A stretch of DNA of 64,000 nucleotides, from positions 74,322,001 through 74,386,000 of the forward strand of contig NC_071667.1 of NCBI RefSeq assembly GCF_028554725.1, read 5' to 3'. This stretch comes from Zeugodacus cucurbitae (taxonomy: Eukaryota > Arthropoda > Insecta > Diptera > Tephritidae). The notes beneath the pieces are model-generated. The model made no database searches and had not been told where the DNA came from. It was given only the letters and a program-made list of their open reading frames with translations. Below, piece after piece: positions 39,001 to 52,860 of the stretch. Numbering within the stretch: the stretch's first letter is position 1; each line of letters begins with the position of its first letter. A program made the position numbers and the translations under genes.

Positions 39001-42000
39001 TCGCAAATGTCAAGCGCTGCTAGAATTTCCGTAACATATTGACGTTGACACTCGCTGGCCGTGAGATGCTGACAGGTGACTCTGATGATGAGTTGCAAAG
39101 GGTAGAGCGGGGGCTCTGAAGTGGTGGTGTGCACCGTTGCTTTGCCGCTGATCGACAATTTTATTCAAACTTCAGCTGAGTGCCGTATTTCTCTATTTCA
39201 TTTATCTTTATAGCGGCATCGCAGTTGTTTTTGTTGGTTGTTTTTTTATTTCGGTAGTATTTTTCCGTCACAAAAGTCTATTGCTGTATGCACATGTTAT
39301 ATAAAGCATTTATATAATTGCGGCAAATACACCTGATACCTACTCCACGCAACGCAATGCAGTCCGTCCGCAGCTCCGTCGAGCCACCGCTTTGATTGTC
39401 CGTTTGTTTGACAGTCTTTGTCTCGGGTTTATCAGTGACATAAAATGCAATTAAAGCGCTCAAATGAGCAGCGGCGGCAACAACAATAGCAACAATTCTA
39501 TAAATACTAGTCACCGTTGTTATTGTTGTTGCTTTAGCAGGTGTATGCAATGAACAAGGAAATGTTGCCACAAAATGGGCATGGGCATGAGTCAGTGCAC
39601 CTTTAGATTTGAATATTCAAATGATTTGAAAATTCCGTTTTGTTTTGTTTGCGTCAAACTAAAGGAAGTGTATAATGGAAAAGAAAAAAGAATACAAACA
39701 AAAACAGATAATGTGAATTGAAAACAAACTGCTATCATTAAAATCACCGCAGTTGGGTCCATTAATACATACCTTATTACACTTTTTTTTTGGCACTTTT
39801 GGCAAAGTAAATAAAAGTCGGCGTTTATTGACCACCGGCAGGTAAAACAAAATTGGAAATATACAAATAATAAAACAAAATGTAAATAAATATGAATTAA
39901 ATTTACTGAACTTAGAAAACAAATAAGATTAAAGTTTTCTCTTTTGAAGTAATATTCCTCATGATGTCTTTGTGAATATGAGTGCTGCACACAGTTCAAT
40001 TCTCTAATTACGTCCAAGTTCCATTAGTCGATGAATATGCTATTACTAATTCCAAATTACATGTCCAATGACGTTTTGGCGTTCTGGTCCGATAACGAGA
40101 CTAGACCTTCTTGAAACAGTAGTAGAAGTCACAACTCCATCGGGGAGGACACTTCGTGGTTGTTGTTCATATTTACTTCTTCTGGAATTTTTATAGATAC
40201 ACGATACCAATCTTCTTTTAATTTGGGATACATCATATTTTATAAGAGGCTAATGCTATCACTATTTTGATATAGGGAGTTACTATGAGGACTACACTAA
40301 ATTGATACAACTCTTCTTACCACATTTTTATATATCACACCCCCTAAAATTACTTAATCTTCACTCTGACACACGAAAGTCTCATCGGCTGCTCATAGCT
40401 GATCTCCTTCAATCTGAATGAAACAAATAATGTAACTGTTTTAAACTAGTATGGACTTGGTACATTTGGGACCAAATGCTGATGATGAAACCTCAGTTGC
40501 CTGTATGGAAAATACTAGTCCACTGATTATTTGGATATTTGTGAGGTAGTTTTTAGTGTAGGTATACTTCAGAGAAATCTTAATAATATGATATTTTCAA
40601 CAATTTATTATTCACCATTATCGTGTTATGTTTCGTAAAATTTGACCTACTCGTAAACTTGTTATTGTAAGAAAATGTGCGTATCCATATAAACACAGCA
40701 ACATTTACCATTCTCTCATATAAAGTTTCTCCGATTTCATGTTAACATCAGCAGGTGCGACTGGTTAATTGTGCAATGGGTGTTTACGATGCTGTGTAAT
40801 TGTTTGTATTTTATTTTTTAAATAATTATTCACACATTTATTCGCAACTCAACAGTGCGTTGTTTGCGCCACGCAAAAGACACGCGGCGAACGCTAATTT
40901 ATTTCCTTATAAGAGATATTACGTAGGTGTTACTTTAGGGGCGTTAGCTAAAAAGCTTTCTATTTTTTTTAATAATTTAAATTTAAATATAATTTTTTTA
41001 TAATTATTATATAGCTTTTATCGATGAATATCTTTTATTTATATCATCATGTGTCGTGAGGGCGTCTTGACAAGCGCTGTCGGTAAGCTTTGAAAGTTTT
41101 TATTAATTATGATAATAATTAATGAGAGAATATAAATTTAGGAATAAAGACTATTTATTATTATTTGTTATAAATTGACAGAAAGTGTTTTTAAATAATT
41201 TTGATGGAATATAATTTAACAAGCGAATTTGAGGATTCATCATTCTCCGATTTTAATGAATTTATTCAAGAAATTATCACAAGCTAGAAACTTTATATTT
41301 TCAAATGATATTAATTTATTAATTTTGACATTTATTGACGTCTGAACTAAAAATAATGTCAGAAAAGCTAGCCAAATTGTAAAAAGTATTTCCTCTGATT
41401 ACCACAAGATCTGATTTAAAAAAATAAAATTCGATGTTCTCGATATAACAATTATAGAACCCTTCTTCGCAATGAGACATGATTACTTAGAGTAGCAATA
41501 CCACATCATTACAACTCACTTCGATCTCTGAGTAATTGTATAGTCTCAATTTGGTTAGAATACCCTGTTTACTTAGAGGCCCACACGTAAGGTGACGCCG
41601 CATAAGAAGTTACGCCACAATAAACAATTGCCAATTTTCAGCTGTCAACACAAAAGAAAAAACAAACTAAATCACAATAACAACAGCAACATTCTAACAA
41701 CAATAAACGAAGATAACAACGCGGCAAACTGTCATGTCTGCCACATTGGTGCAAGTCGAAGGAAAGCTTGCCCACACACATACAAAAATGTTCACCGGGC
41801 ATGGAGAGGTGCAACATTATGGTGAAAATAAGTAAAAGTATTTGATTTTCAATGCGTATGCGCTACATATGGGCGCAAAAATGTCAGGAGTACGACAGCA
41901 ACGTGACAAGTAACGTGCAACATGCGGCATGCAACAACATGCGACATGTATTGTCAGCGTTTAGAGCGAGCAGCGCGACGGGATGTGGCTGTAGCTGGCC

Positions 42001-43550
42001 GTGGTCGCATGAAACTCGAGAAGCCATTGCTGATATTTATAGCTCGTGGGCAGCACCGGTGACAAGCATTTACATGCGAAAAGGAAGGAAATGATTCTTT
42101 TTCTCTCAGCAAGTTTGTTGATTTTGACACGCTTGTGTGTGTGATCCCTCGGATGATATTAGCTTAGGCTAAATCGTAGGTTGAGAGCGGACATTATGAA
42201 GATAAAACGTTAATGTAAATATTTTCTGTGGGTTGCAATGACAATTAGGCAGCTTTCACATGATATGGTCAACCATTAGAAACTCTCCAGTTTTTGCTCA
42301 GCAGCCGATGTCATATTTTATTTAATTATTTTTCATTTGGATACTCCTTATTGCAGTTGAGATGCTTCGCGAAATCACAATGACCATTCCCTATGGTCCG
42401 ATCAATCGCAATGGACTGCTTCCTGAGACTACCACAAATAATTATTTATTCAGTCTATGTACCTATATATTTTTTTCAATATTTCTTTATTTATCGGATC
42501 TGCTTTTTTTAAGCCTAACAATAACTAATAAAAACTTAAACCTATTTACAAACTAGACAAGCTCAAACAAGTGATTGAGCTGTATTGTATGTACCTATAT
42601 AACAATATTTTAAATACCGAAAGCACAATTGCTTTTCAACAAAAACCGAAAATTGTTTAAATGTGTTGAATTAATCCCAAAGGTCGCAAAATTCACCCAA
42701 AAATCGTGAAACTTACCGCAATTACCCAACAGTGTAATGCAGAAAGAAATCAATTTGCTTAAACGCAATAAAATTAAGAGAATTCAGCGATTTGCCGCGC
42801 AAAGTGCAATTAGTGTTGCACAAATGCCAATAAAAATTGGCGGAGGCAACCGATGCCCATTAAATGGCAATAAAATTTAGTTGAGCGGGTGATGTGCGAT
42901 TTTATAGGTCGCCGGTGAGTGCGCGCCGACAAACACACCAACTTTCGTAAAATGCTGTAGTTGCCATTAATGCTTGCAAAATGATGAGGGATACCAAAGC
43001 ACCAACAAATGAGAAATGCAACGGAACGTTTATGTAATTAAGCAATTTGTACAATTTTGTTTATTTTTTAATTTTAATTTTAACATTTGAAATATTTGCG
43101 CGCCTTCAGCCGTTCAGCAGCACTTGAGAGCCACTTGTACACGGCTCCTGCCGTTGTTGTGGTTGATGAAATTCATTTACTTAATACGCATTCGTTTGAA
43201 AAGTGTCTGTTAATTTTTTTTTTTTTTTGAGTCGAAACTCTGAACTGTAAGTGTTTATTTTTCTTGCCACAACAGCATAGCAGCACTTGCAACATGTCAA
43301 TGCTGCTCAACGCCATTACATTTGACTTTTGTAATTACCTCCACAGTGTTGCACTGGATCACGCGCTGTTCTGTCTGTTCGCTTATGTTGCAACAAATCA
43401 CGGATACAATTTGAAAACTATAAAACAACAACAACAACATCTACTGTGCATTTTACATTAAAAAAAAGGAACAGTTCGAAGTGTAGGCGTTCACATGTGC
43501 AACGTGCCAGTACTTGCTCACAAATAAATTTTATACACTACCATATATAC
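30040..43550. other. Long stretch without supported genes
   Basis: AT-rich, with GC-richer patches at 38630-39160, 39290-39560 and 41590-42080. ORFs up to 141 codons on the minus strand near 39592-40017 are low-complexity hydrophobic and overlap others. A 17-base poly-T lies at about 43213-43229. No RNA gene, transposon or conserved protein family could be supported by eye. Confidence 0.5.
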
Positions 43551-43569
43551 TTAGCTATGTTGTTGTTGT

Positions 43570-43650
43570 TGGTTATATAAGCGCTTTTCATGCATTGATC
43601 TGCACACGATTAATTACGAACTGTCGTTAATCGTGTCATTAATCGCGTTT
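43570..43650. promoter_or_regulatory. Candidate regulatory site: perfect 10-base inverted repeat with homeodomain-like cores
   Basis: ACACGATTAA at 43604-43613 and TTAATCGTGT at 43627-43636 are exact reverse complements, 13 bases apart. A third ATTAATCG lies at 43639-43646. A TATATAA sequence occurs at 43574-43580. TTAAT-type cores are typical of homeodomain binding; the role here is inference and no gene is seen next to it. Confidence 0.3.
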
Positions 43651-43659
43651 GCCCCGCGT

Positions 43660-46600
43660 TGATTTTAATCCGACATAAGAAAGCCGTTGTAAATTTGCAA
43701 ATTACTGATCATGTGTTGGGTGTAGTGATAAATTTTGGAAACTTCCATAGTATTTACATATCTTGTGTCAATATGACTTTGAGCTCAGTATATCCAAGTC
43801 TCACCAATATAGAAAATATTTTTATTGTCGATATTGAAATTAAAATATTAAATAATATCCTCATCAAGCACAAACAGAGTGATGAACAACTACAAATCTA
43901 TGATTAATGCTGAATTATTCAAAATTACTTAAATATCTGTTCCAGTGATCCCGCTCGATGCTAAATATTCATTCTATAGCGGCAATAGCAGGACACGATG
44001 TAAACGGACAGACGTTGGTAACCTAAAAATTGTGCATTCAACAGCGAACGTTGCATGCCCCACGGCAGCAGACAGCAGCGACAAGTGTTTTTTTTTTTTT
44101 TCTAGATTAAGCGTCGAGTAAGGCAATGCGATCGAGCCACGAAGTTTTGCTGAATGGTTCAATCGATGGGACTGTCAATACACATATATGACTGTTAAGC
44201 TTGTGGCAAGCAAAGACAGACGGAAATATCATCTTAGTTATGAATGTACATATACATGTTGGCAGCGATGTTTACAAATGTTGCAGTTATTAGGCGCACG
44301 TTGTTGCCACGCTGTCATGTTGCACAAACAGAAACGCCACTAAACGATGCCAGGCGACGATGGCGCACCAAAACACATGTACGCGGCTGAACGCGCCACT
44401 TTTTTGCATGCTCATGCCAGGCGGCAATATCATGTTGCATGGCGCATTTATGGCGGCGCGGACAGACAGTCAGTATTGTTTGATTGATGAGCCAAAATGG
44501 GGTTGCACGAATCATAAGTGGTAGCAGCTAGTAAGGAAAAGGCATCAAATAAGTCACGGCGGCGCGCTACAGCCACACAGTTGCAACGTTGCTGTCAATC
44601 ATAATCGTAATTTCATGCTGCAATATGAGAAATTTATTGATTTCTTCCTTTTTGTAAAAGCAACTTTTATGCAGGATTCGAGCGCTTTTTGTTCTTCCTG
44701 TTTTTGCTTTGTTATCGTCTTGCATGTGACAACTTTAAGTGTATGTGCAACACAATTTGCCACTAAAGTTGTCTTCTTCATGTTGGAGTTAATTTTTATA
44801 TGAAAATAGTTATAAAAATTTGTTTTAAGTTAAAAATTAAAATTAATGAAATTTATATAATATGGTGTTCAATTCAAGTTCGTACTTAAGTGGACAAACT
44901 ACATTTAGAATAACTGCTACATCCACTGGTGTCTCCTTTACTGTGACTGGCTTTCAACTACACCCGAAGAAATATCTATAACTCTACAAAAGACACTCTA
45001 TTTGTATTTATATACAGTTAGAGTTTGCGAAAACTTTCCTATCGTAAGCAGAATTTGGTTTATTGACACAGCAGTGACATTTCGTGACATACTTGTTGCA
45101 TGTTAATGTCATGAATCTTGTTTGTGGCGAATAGTGTTAGCTTCAAAGTCAGTTGAATGACATTTAAAATGCATCATTATCGTAATAATTTCACATTTAA
45201 AATTAGTTGGCAGTTCAATGGGAACAGATCAGTTATTTTCTTTGACTTCTTTGAAGAGGCTCCACAGGATTTCCTGATAGCTGGTAAGTTCCAATATAGG
45301 ACAGCTTTCTACTTAGTAACTTCACTATAAAATAACTACAAAGTTTTAAGATTCTTTTTTATATTATAACAATTATAATATTGGATTGGGTCCATGACTT
45401 TTAAGCTAGCATTCTTAAAAAATAATAAATAGATTATTTAGGATATCCACTCAATTTTCAAATTTCCTTTATTACTCGGGGTATATTGCGCAAATTCGTT
45501 CTGTCCGTCGGCATATTGAAATTCCATTATATGAGGAGTCCCCCATGAGATGATAACCACACTTTTGTGTGTCCAGTGAAAATTATCCATCTAACTCCCT
45601 TCTCCCTATTGACTGATCTTATCAAAACACTTTTCCCCTCCTCCCGTAATCCCGTAAATTAATAATACCATAATATACCAATTAAATAAAAAAAAAATCC
45701 TACTAAAATCTCCGATTCTTCTAACGAACAATCAATGAACGCGTTTATTTGCGAAAATCGACGAAGCAAAAGTTTCCTGCCAACATCAATCGATCCAGAG
45801 ACTATTGTAATTTATGCACCCATGTCGCATGGGCCAGAGGTCAGTTGTTTGCGCACATTTTCACTTTCACTGCAACAACGATTAAATCTAAAAAGAGAAC
45901 GCAAAGAAGTTCGAAAAGCACAATCGAACGATCACCTGCTGCGCGCGCAAACAAGTCGATGATGGGTTCGCCGATAGGCCAGCCAACCAACAATGTGGAA
46001 AAGTTGAAGCACGTTGCATCCATAACACCCATCCCACCCACCGCACTACACTCGCTGGCCATAATTCGCAGAGCTAACTGCATTCGACACAAATGCAAGC
46101 TGCGGCTTTGGAATATTGAAAATCATTTTGTTGAGTTATGCTCATTGGCATCTTCAATTGGTACGGCTAGCCTGCCGCAGCCCGTTTGGACAGCGCGACG
46201 AACTTGCTTGGTTCGTCTTCTTGAAGATTAGAAAATGTTGCACCTCATCGCATTTTATGTTCAAACTTTCGTTGGAATTTTATTTTTGGCTTCACTTTTT
46301 TACTTTTTCCAGCGCTGGGATAGCTGTGGTGAGAGGGACACTTCCGGCATATTTTGCGGTTTAACGGCTCTTCAGATGAGCTAACTGGTTGCTAAGTTTT
46401 ACTTACAGTTTTAACCGCACACACAAACACATTCACATATGCATATATACAAAATATTTCTACCGCAAAACCGCTGCTCACACGTTTTTCGTTGAGAAAT
46501 TTCTCTGGGAATTGATTTTGTTGTGGTAGCATGCACGAAATGGGCTAATACCCGTCGCACCTTATTTATACTCCATTGTATAGTCTCATGCAACAGATAT

Positions 46601-49190
46601 GTTTGTAAACAGTACTTCTTTTATATTTTGGTTTTATGCGAGAATATTAGTTATTTAATGGCAGCGTTAATTTACTGTTATATTCAATACATGACTAACT
46701 GTTGATAGTCTAATTCTTTATTATCCGAATACCTATTATATTTCTAAATCAACGAATACAACTACTACAAGAAAATATGGTCTTTATTTAATCGTATAAA
46801 AAGACATTTCTTAATTTTGCGAGAAATATAAAATATGAAAAATGTCGGTTCAGGCAACATTTTGTCTTTTGAATATAAAATTACAATAGCCATTAACCAT
46901 ACTAAGAAAACATTTAAGTGGTCATTCATTGCTCTGCTAAAACCTCGTTTAAAATACAACTAATTTTCAGAAAGGTGTGTAATAAAAAAAACAGATAAAT
47001 TACTTTTTACTTACGACTCAATCTCCTAAAAAAAATAGTTTGGTCCAATATCATGTCGAGAGATGTTGAACCCGTAATAATTCGGTTAGAAAAGTAATTT
47101 CACCCCAAATGTAGGCAACATTTTAGTCAGCGTTCTCTTAAGTTATAATATATTTGAGAAGGTTAATCAGAAATCGATCATTTTTAGATGATATCTAAAC
47201 TGTATTTGCAATATTATATGCCGTAGTTCAAATTGTAGTTATATTAGAAGAGGGCGTGGTTGTAGTCTGAAAGCTTGAAAGTTGACTTCACTTGACTTTA
47301 CCCCTAACGGCACTCTGAGTTACTTCTAACTTGAAGCCCTTTTAATTATTATAGCATTAACAAGAATGTGCGAAAAAATTAATTTATTTGCATCAATATA
47401 TATTCCAAATTAATTCTAACATGCTCAATTCAAATTTCAACTGAATTACCATGTTGACTACCATCTCTGCACCGCTACTGAGTGTAACTTAAAACCTCAG
47501 GTTGATTTTATTTTGCGATTCAATGACATCCTGATTACAAATGAAAAATTCGCAAGATTAGCTATAAAAATAAATTAGACAACTTGTAATGCGCTGACAA
47601 GCAATAACAACAACAGCAAGCAGATAGTAGGCGTTTCGCAAAAGTTGTAACAACGAAAATCAGTGAAAACAACGAGATTTGGCGTAGGTTGGCGCAGAAA
47701 AAATGTTGGTGCCACAACATAAACTCACACACGAACACACTGCAGGCGAACAATATACTTGTCGTTGTGTCAATAATAACAACAACAACGAAAACCAGAT
47801 CAAAAATATACAACACTTGTTTCACTGCAATGAATGGACCATACGATTTTATTGGCATATTTTATTATTTTTATATGTTCATTTATCTACACACTTGTTA
47901 AATGATTTTATACAATTTACTATTTGTTTTTGTTTTTCCTGCTTTGATTTTCGCATATTTTCATTTTAAATTTTAAATTTTTTTATTTGTTTTTTGTTTC
48001 TGCACCATTTTACATGAATATTAACGTGGCTTTGGCGGCACTGTGCGCGCTGCCTACGCAAAACTACACTGTAACAGCATACCAAATGACAACAACAATA
48101 GCAACTGGTTTAGGAACAACAACCAACGCAATGCGAGAATTTATGCGCCACTGTGGCAATTTAAAGCCATACAAATCTACATTGTAGACAAAAATCTACA
48201 AAGCAAAGTGCAGCGATTAGGCATTTGTTTATTGAGTTTCAAGCGCTCACAACAGTTAACGGTTATTTATTATGTCAAACGCATATATGGTAAAATACAG
48301 CTGATAATTGTGTTAAAATATTTCAATTTTCAAATTAATGGCTGCTTTTAGCAGATTAATTGCAGAACATATTCTAAAGCGTTTGAGAAGTTATCTAATT
48401 TCTTTATATATTTACACTTCTGTACAGTTATATTACATAAACAAACGCACATTTTACAAGCATTTCATATTTATCTCACCTGCCTGTCACAAAATCAATA
48501 ATATTAACTCATTAAGCGCGCGAACGACCCACTGCGCCACCTTTGTGTGTGTGCGCAGACGCAGCGTGAAAGCCAGTGGCAGTCCGCGCGTTAATTAAAC
48601 GCATTTCGTATGCACATTTATGTCCTCGTTTCTGGCAAGTGTCAACTGCCCCCAAGGCACACTGTCTGCATATGAAATTATTAGTTTCAGCTGTTTTCTG
48701 ACTTTTTTGCTGATTTCTGTCGCCATCGCATTTCGTGTTGTGTGGTCCGCTTGTTTTTCCAAATTACCAGGCAATTATTAATTGCGACGAGTTGTAGTTT
48801 CACACGCCAATAATTGCAGGTCGTTATATGAGATATTAATTAATTTCGCATAGCAGGTTGGCAATACAAATTTTATTGATGTATTAATATACTTCCGAAT
48901 AACTTCATATAATGCTGCCGGGCAATAATCCAAAGTATGGTCTTCTTGCATATTTCGTAAACAGAAGACTTAAGAAACGAACTTACAAGAGAACATATGA
49001 TATAAGACCCTTTACAGAAGGACGATATATACTTTTCTTCTACTTTTCTGAAAATTATTAACTACTTTGGACCAAATCGCAGAATATACTTATATGTCCA
49101 TTTAAAAAATTTGAATTTGAATTTATGAGTAAAAGATTTATATAACGTGCTTCAGCCATTCAGTGGATATTAATGTATTATTTTTCAATT
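43660..49190. other. Long stretch without supported genes
   Basis: Contains a poly-T run at about 44086-44101 and GC-richer patches at 44280-44520 and 45740-46230. The latter holds a 160-codon plus-strand ORF (45749-46231) without start context, domain or homologue that I recognise, overlapped by ORFs in other frames. Treated as non-coding. Confidence 0.5.
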
Positions 49191-49204
49191 CCAATCCCAG
49201 AAGA

Positions 49205-49500
49205 TAATTCTATATCATTTGATGAACTTCGTCGATCATTTAAGTCATGGTAACATCTAATAATTGATCCTTCTGCTGCTTTTACTGAATTTTCTACTTC
49301 AGTTATTATTCAGTCCAAACAAAAAATCTTCAAATGTGCCAATATAAATGTTATACTCCAATTTAAACGTTGAAGTAGAGCTCGCCTACTGGGAACAGAT
49401 CAATTTCAACATATATGCGTGTATAGAAATTTATATAAAATTAATTATAATCATCGTCTTGTACGCATACTCAGAGAATCTTTCGATAAAATTTAATAAG
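49205..49500 (+). mobile_element. Possible non-LTR retrotransposon scrap (weak)
   Basis: Broken plus-strand frames read SFDELRRSFKSW, then SRARLLGTDQFQ with VYRNLYKINYNHRL and RILRESFDKI before a stop. The order (an ELRR...W stretch, then an Arg-rich RARxxG...YRNLxx helix) resembles the linker between endonuclease and RT in Jockey-like elements. Several stops are present. The resemblance is faint. Confidence 0.22.
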
Positions 49501-49509
49501 CGGTAGTAA

Positions 49510-50880
49510 TCAGCTTAACTACTTTATGAAATTATAGACTTTGTTTAGTCGCATACAAATATATGAGATACAAGGTGATTCAATACAAAATAGCAAGCTT
49601 TAGAAATCATCTTCTCTCATCACAAGCCATCTTCGCTCATTTGCTGGAGCTTCTTCTGCTGCGTAAGCACATTCCAGCACATATGACGCAACAGATAATA
49701 ACCGTAATATGGATGAGTAAATACTATTAGCAGTTAAAACTTGATAATGGCAACGAAAGAGAAAGGCGCAACGCATTTGTATTTTATGTCTTATAATTAA
49801 TTTCCAACAACATTGTTAATGTGGCTCTGGAACATTGCCAGCACATCTAAAATGTTGGCTTCATGGGTTAAAGTGCGACTGCTAGCGCGTACTTTGTCGC
49901 TGCACTTGTTAAACTGGGCAGTAAGAGTAAGCAACGTTTTCCTCCTCTCTTCTCTAACCACTTCTTATCCTCCTTAGATCTTCGAAGTATGCACTTTCTT
50001 AGATCCACGAATTTATTCCTTCCTTATTTCCGGCGTTTGCTGCATGTAACGGTTAAGAAATATTTCTGGCATGACCACCTCTGGTTGTTGAATATCATTA
50101 CTAAACCTACAACGAGAATACGACTGGTCCAATGTGCCGGCTTTTTAATCGATTATGGTATCTGCGCTTTTTATAAGCAGCTGTGTTTGCGGTCGCACAT
50201 GCGCTGCATTCCTGAAATTTTACTTTAACTGGTGGACACTTGTTAACTTGTTGCCATTTGCACTGGCATACATATGTATATAGTTCCTTACTGTTATTGG
50301 TGTACATAATTACATTTAACTTTAGATTATTTTAACTATACTATTTTTATACTGTACTATATTTTGCTAATATAACAAGAAACGGCTCTACCTGCCGCTC
50401 GGTGCAAACGTACAATTGGAAGGCGTGTATGAAACCGCTTCTTAGCAAAAAAGTTTTCGCAACATTTTAACCACCAAATAATATTTTCTTATTATTTTCG
50501 AGTTTTATCTTCTTCTTGCCGCTGCAACTATGCTTTGTTTGCCATTATGCCGTTTAGTTGGATTCTCACGTCAATTACTTGCAGTTACTTGTGTGTAAAC
50601 GCTCTACGACACCACTACGCCATTCACCCCAATGCAATAACAACACTGAAACAACACTCCCATTCAAGCGCTCGTTCATTCATACGCTCGTCGCTTCGGT
50701 TTGTATGTATTTCCCAACGCGTTTTGAATTTTATTTGGATTTTCCTATTTGTCACACCGCACAGCAACAACAACAATAAAAACATACATGAGTTCACCTC
50801 AATTGTGCTGCACGTTTGATTCCACGTCATGGCATTCGGAATGGATTTTTCGGTATGTGCAACACGTGCAAACAACAATT
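49510..50880. other. Intergenic DNA, no gene seen
   Basis: AT-rich to about 49850, then GC-richer with overlapping 70-90 codon ORFs in multiple frames around 50530-50880. No supported feature. Confidence 0.45.
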
Positions 50881-50885
50881 ATGAC

Positions 50886-51098
50886 ATGTCGTCACCGCCA
50901 TTAGTTTTCCCAAAACTTCTTCTTCTCTTTCTTGTTGTTGTTTTGTTGACATTTGGGTTACCTGGCAGCCAAGCGGCGCTGCCTCGCTTAACTGCCGCGG
51001 CGGCCAGAGGTCACAAATTTATTTCAGTTCATGTGCGGCAAGCAAAAAGGCAAACTGTTGCAAGTAGAGCGCATGTTGCACCTTTGTGTTGTAAATGA
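50886..51098 (+). CDS. Possible small secreted peptide (weak)
   Basis: From an internal ATG at 50886 the frame encodes 70 residues. MSSPPLVFPK is followed by an uninterrupted hydrophobic run (LLLLFLVVVLLTFGL) and a GSQAALP site that would suit signal peptidase. The tail is basic and ends CCK. The same frame also opens earlier, at 50829. The hydrophobic run comes from a CTT/GTT-rich tract, which this genome makes often, and no promoter or relatives are visible. Low confidence. Confidence 0.2.
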   Translation: MSSPPLVFPKLLLLFLVVVLLTFGLPGSQAALPRLTAAAARGHKFISVHVRQAKRQTVASRAHVAPLCCK

Positions 51099-51099
51099 T

Positions 51100-52080
51100 T
51101 TTAGGCCTTAATGACATGTCTTTAGAAGTCATTTGGACGGACAGACTTCGCACTCAAGTTTGTCATCTCTTAATATGTGTGCCTTTGAATGTGTAGGGAA
51201 CATTTCTAAGGAAGTGCAGAACATTAGCGTTATAAATGTGTTCTGTTTTCTAGAACAGTTGTTGCTTTGAACCCATAATTTATTGGATTGACTTGTGTGA
51301 CGCACCATTTCGAATTTTGGAATGCCGAAATATAATTCTCACCAACAGACTTCCGGACGCTGTGTGGCGAGGAATACAAATTTCACCAAAAAGGAATCGC
51401 TTTACAGTTCAAGTATAATGCTAAGAGTACTCAGTAGAGTATAGTCGGATTCAAGTCGTTTTGAGTTTTAGCGTCTGAGCGGGCTTATGAGAATGAAAGA
51501 TCCGTAAAGCGCTGATTATTGAGGATCCTGCTTCAAGAGACTGGTCTTTATTATGTGCTCAGGACCTATCGGAATCTTGCAACAATTTGCATTGTAAACA
51601 AAATTCTCCGGATTCAGAACAGGGAAAGTCCTTTGATAGTCATCTATTTTGAACGATCAATCGATCACAAAGGTTTTTGTTACAGATTTCCGCTAACTAG
51701 AACTCTCACTCCAGAGCAAAGGTCAGAGCACAATACAAATTAAATAGTTTACTTAGCATTCCTTTACTCTAAGAGAAACTCAAAACTTCGGGTTCATGAA
51801 AGTTTGCTAACAGCTAAGGTTCATCTCTACTGCAGATAACTATGTTTGCTGCATAGGACAAAATTCTACTTTGGGTCGAAGTTATTGAAATATTAGAGAA
51901 AAGCCGCTTTAGCTACGTATATTTATATATTTTAGAGTAAGCTTACAGCCGACATTGGTATGGTAATATACTCTAGAAAGATCAGAACTTGGACTACGGA
52001 CCAAGACAGAATATTTCAAATGGTTCTCTAACAAATATAATTTGCTAAGTTTGCGTTAAAGACTTAATGAGTATAAAAAA
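51100..52080. other. Spacer downstream of the minus-strand cysteine-peptide gene
   Basis: Searched on the minus strand for a cysteine-rich exon matching exon 3 of the 53.6 kb gene. None was found. Otherwise AT-rich with no supported feature. Confidence 0.5.
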
Positions 52081-52081
52081 C

Positions 52082-52479
52082 TTACAAAGATATTCTTGCT
52101 GCAAACATTTATATTTATTTGATTAATGTATGTAATATCTTGTTGTTACCAACGGCTCAGAGCATCATATATTTTAACTAAGACTATTTAAATACTAACG
52201 ATTAACAACATTCAACAATTAAAAAATTTAAGTTTGACTCACCAACTTTACAATCATTGGGATCCTCTGAATAGCTGAGGATACAATCCGAAAGCTTAAA
52301 ACCTGGTCTTGAATTTTTAAAGTAACTATTTTTTTACTAATTACAAATAGTAAATAAAATAATTATACTTACAATCCGTGTGTGGTGCTGTGCAAGAAAA
52401 CCAACATGAATACCAGCAGCCAACTCAGCTTAGACATCCAGTAGATATGCGAATGTGCATTAATACTGGGAGACATCAT
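52082..52479 (-). CDS. Neuroparsin-like paralogue, exons 1-2, cysteine-rich exon missing
   Basis: Minus strand, head to head with the 53.6 kb gene. Exon 1 (52479-52373) encodes 35 residues and two bases. After MMSPSINAH comes SKLSWLLVFMLVFLHSTTHG, a signal peptide that matches the TKLS...G of the partner. Donor TTGTAAGT and acceptor TTCAAG bound an intron at 52372-52308. Exon 2 (52307-52243) is 65 bases, the same length and phases as in the partner, and reads LPGFKLSDCILSYSEDPNDCKVG, sharing the P-x-F, D-C, Y-x-E and C spacing (here given with the split codons). Donor GGTGAGT follows. The next strong acceptor (TTTGCAG) gives only ARISL and a stop (52098-52082), for 62 residues in all. So the gene is truncated, has a different short end, or has exon 3 outside what I can detect. 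Signal and splice structure seen; function unknown. Confidence 0.55.
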
Positions 52480-52602
52480 AGGCTCTTCAGCGACTACAAT
52501 ACAAGAACTTTTACACTACGCTAGTTCTTATCAATTCTTATTATCTCTTGATGCATTTTCATAAAGGCTGACGAAGCTTTTAATGGCTGTCCTTTGAGCT
52601 AA

Positions 52603-52619
52603 CATATCCTTTTATAGCT
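52603..52619 (-). promoter_or_regulatory. TATA promoter of the minus-strand paralogue
   Basis: AGCTATAAAAGGATATG on the minus strand, identical over 17 bases to 53519-53535. It lies about 125 bases before the first ATG. Confidence 0.7.
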
Positions 52620-52860
52620 GGACATGGGTCTCTAGTTTGTGGTTTAAATTAAATTAATTCAAATTTATGAAAGGTAAATTAATTATGCATTCCAAAGCAA
52701 TAAGGCGTTTAATGAAATTATTAACCGTTAGTAGCGGTTGTCTGTTATAGCGAGGGTGTGAGTATTTATTTTAGTATTATTTGAAGAATTTAAATTTGTA
52801 TATGAATTATTGAATAATAATTTGATGTCTTAATCGGTAATGGGGCTAGGTTAATGGAGT

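Noticed and set aside
38973..39158. Minus-strand 61-codon frame that reads like an exon
   Set aside because: Lacks an ATG; an acceptor-like CAG is present but there is no donor or partner exon.
39592..40017. 141-codon minus-strand ORF, hydrophobic, receptor-like at first sight
   Set aside because: Phe/Leu/Ile-rich by poly-T composition; no conserved receptor motif; an overlapping frame is equally hydrophobic.
40060..40250. Minus-strand frame of about 66 codons with SRRSSLVIGPERQN
   Set aside because: No start codon or clear splice sites; looked exon-like but could not be linked to anything.
45749..46231. 160-codon plus-strand ORF, among the longest in the window
   Set aside because: Lies in a GC-rich patch where the other frames are also open, has no recognisable domain, signal peptide or promoter, and its residue mix looks random.
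47080..47280. GAGGGCGTGG segment similar to sequences seen in dispersed fly repeats
   Set aside because: Too short and too diverged to name an element.
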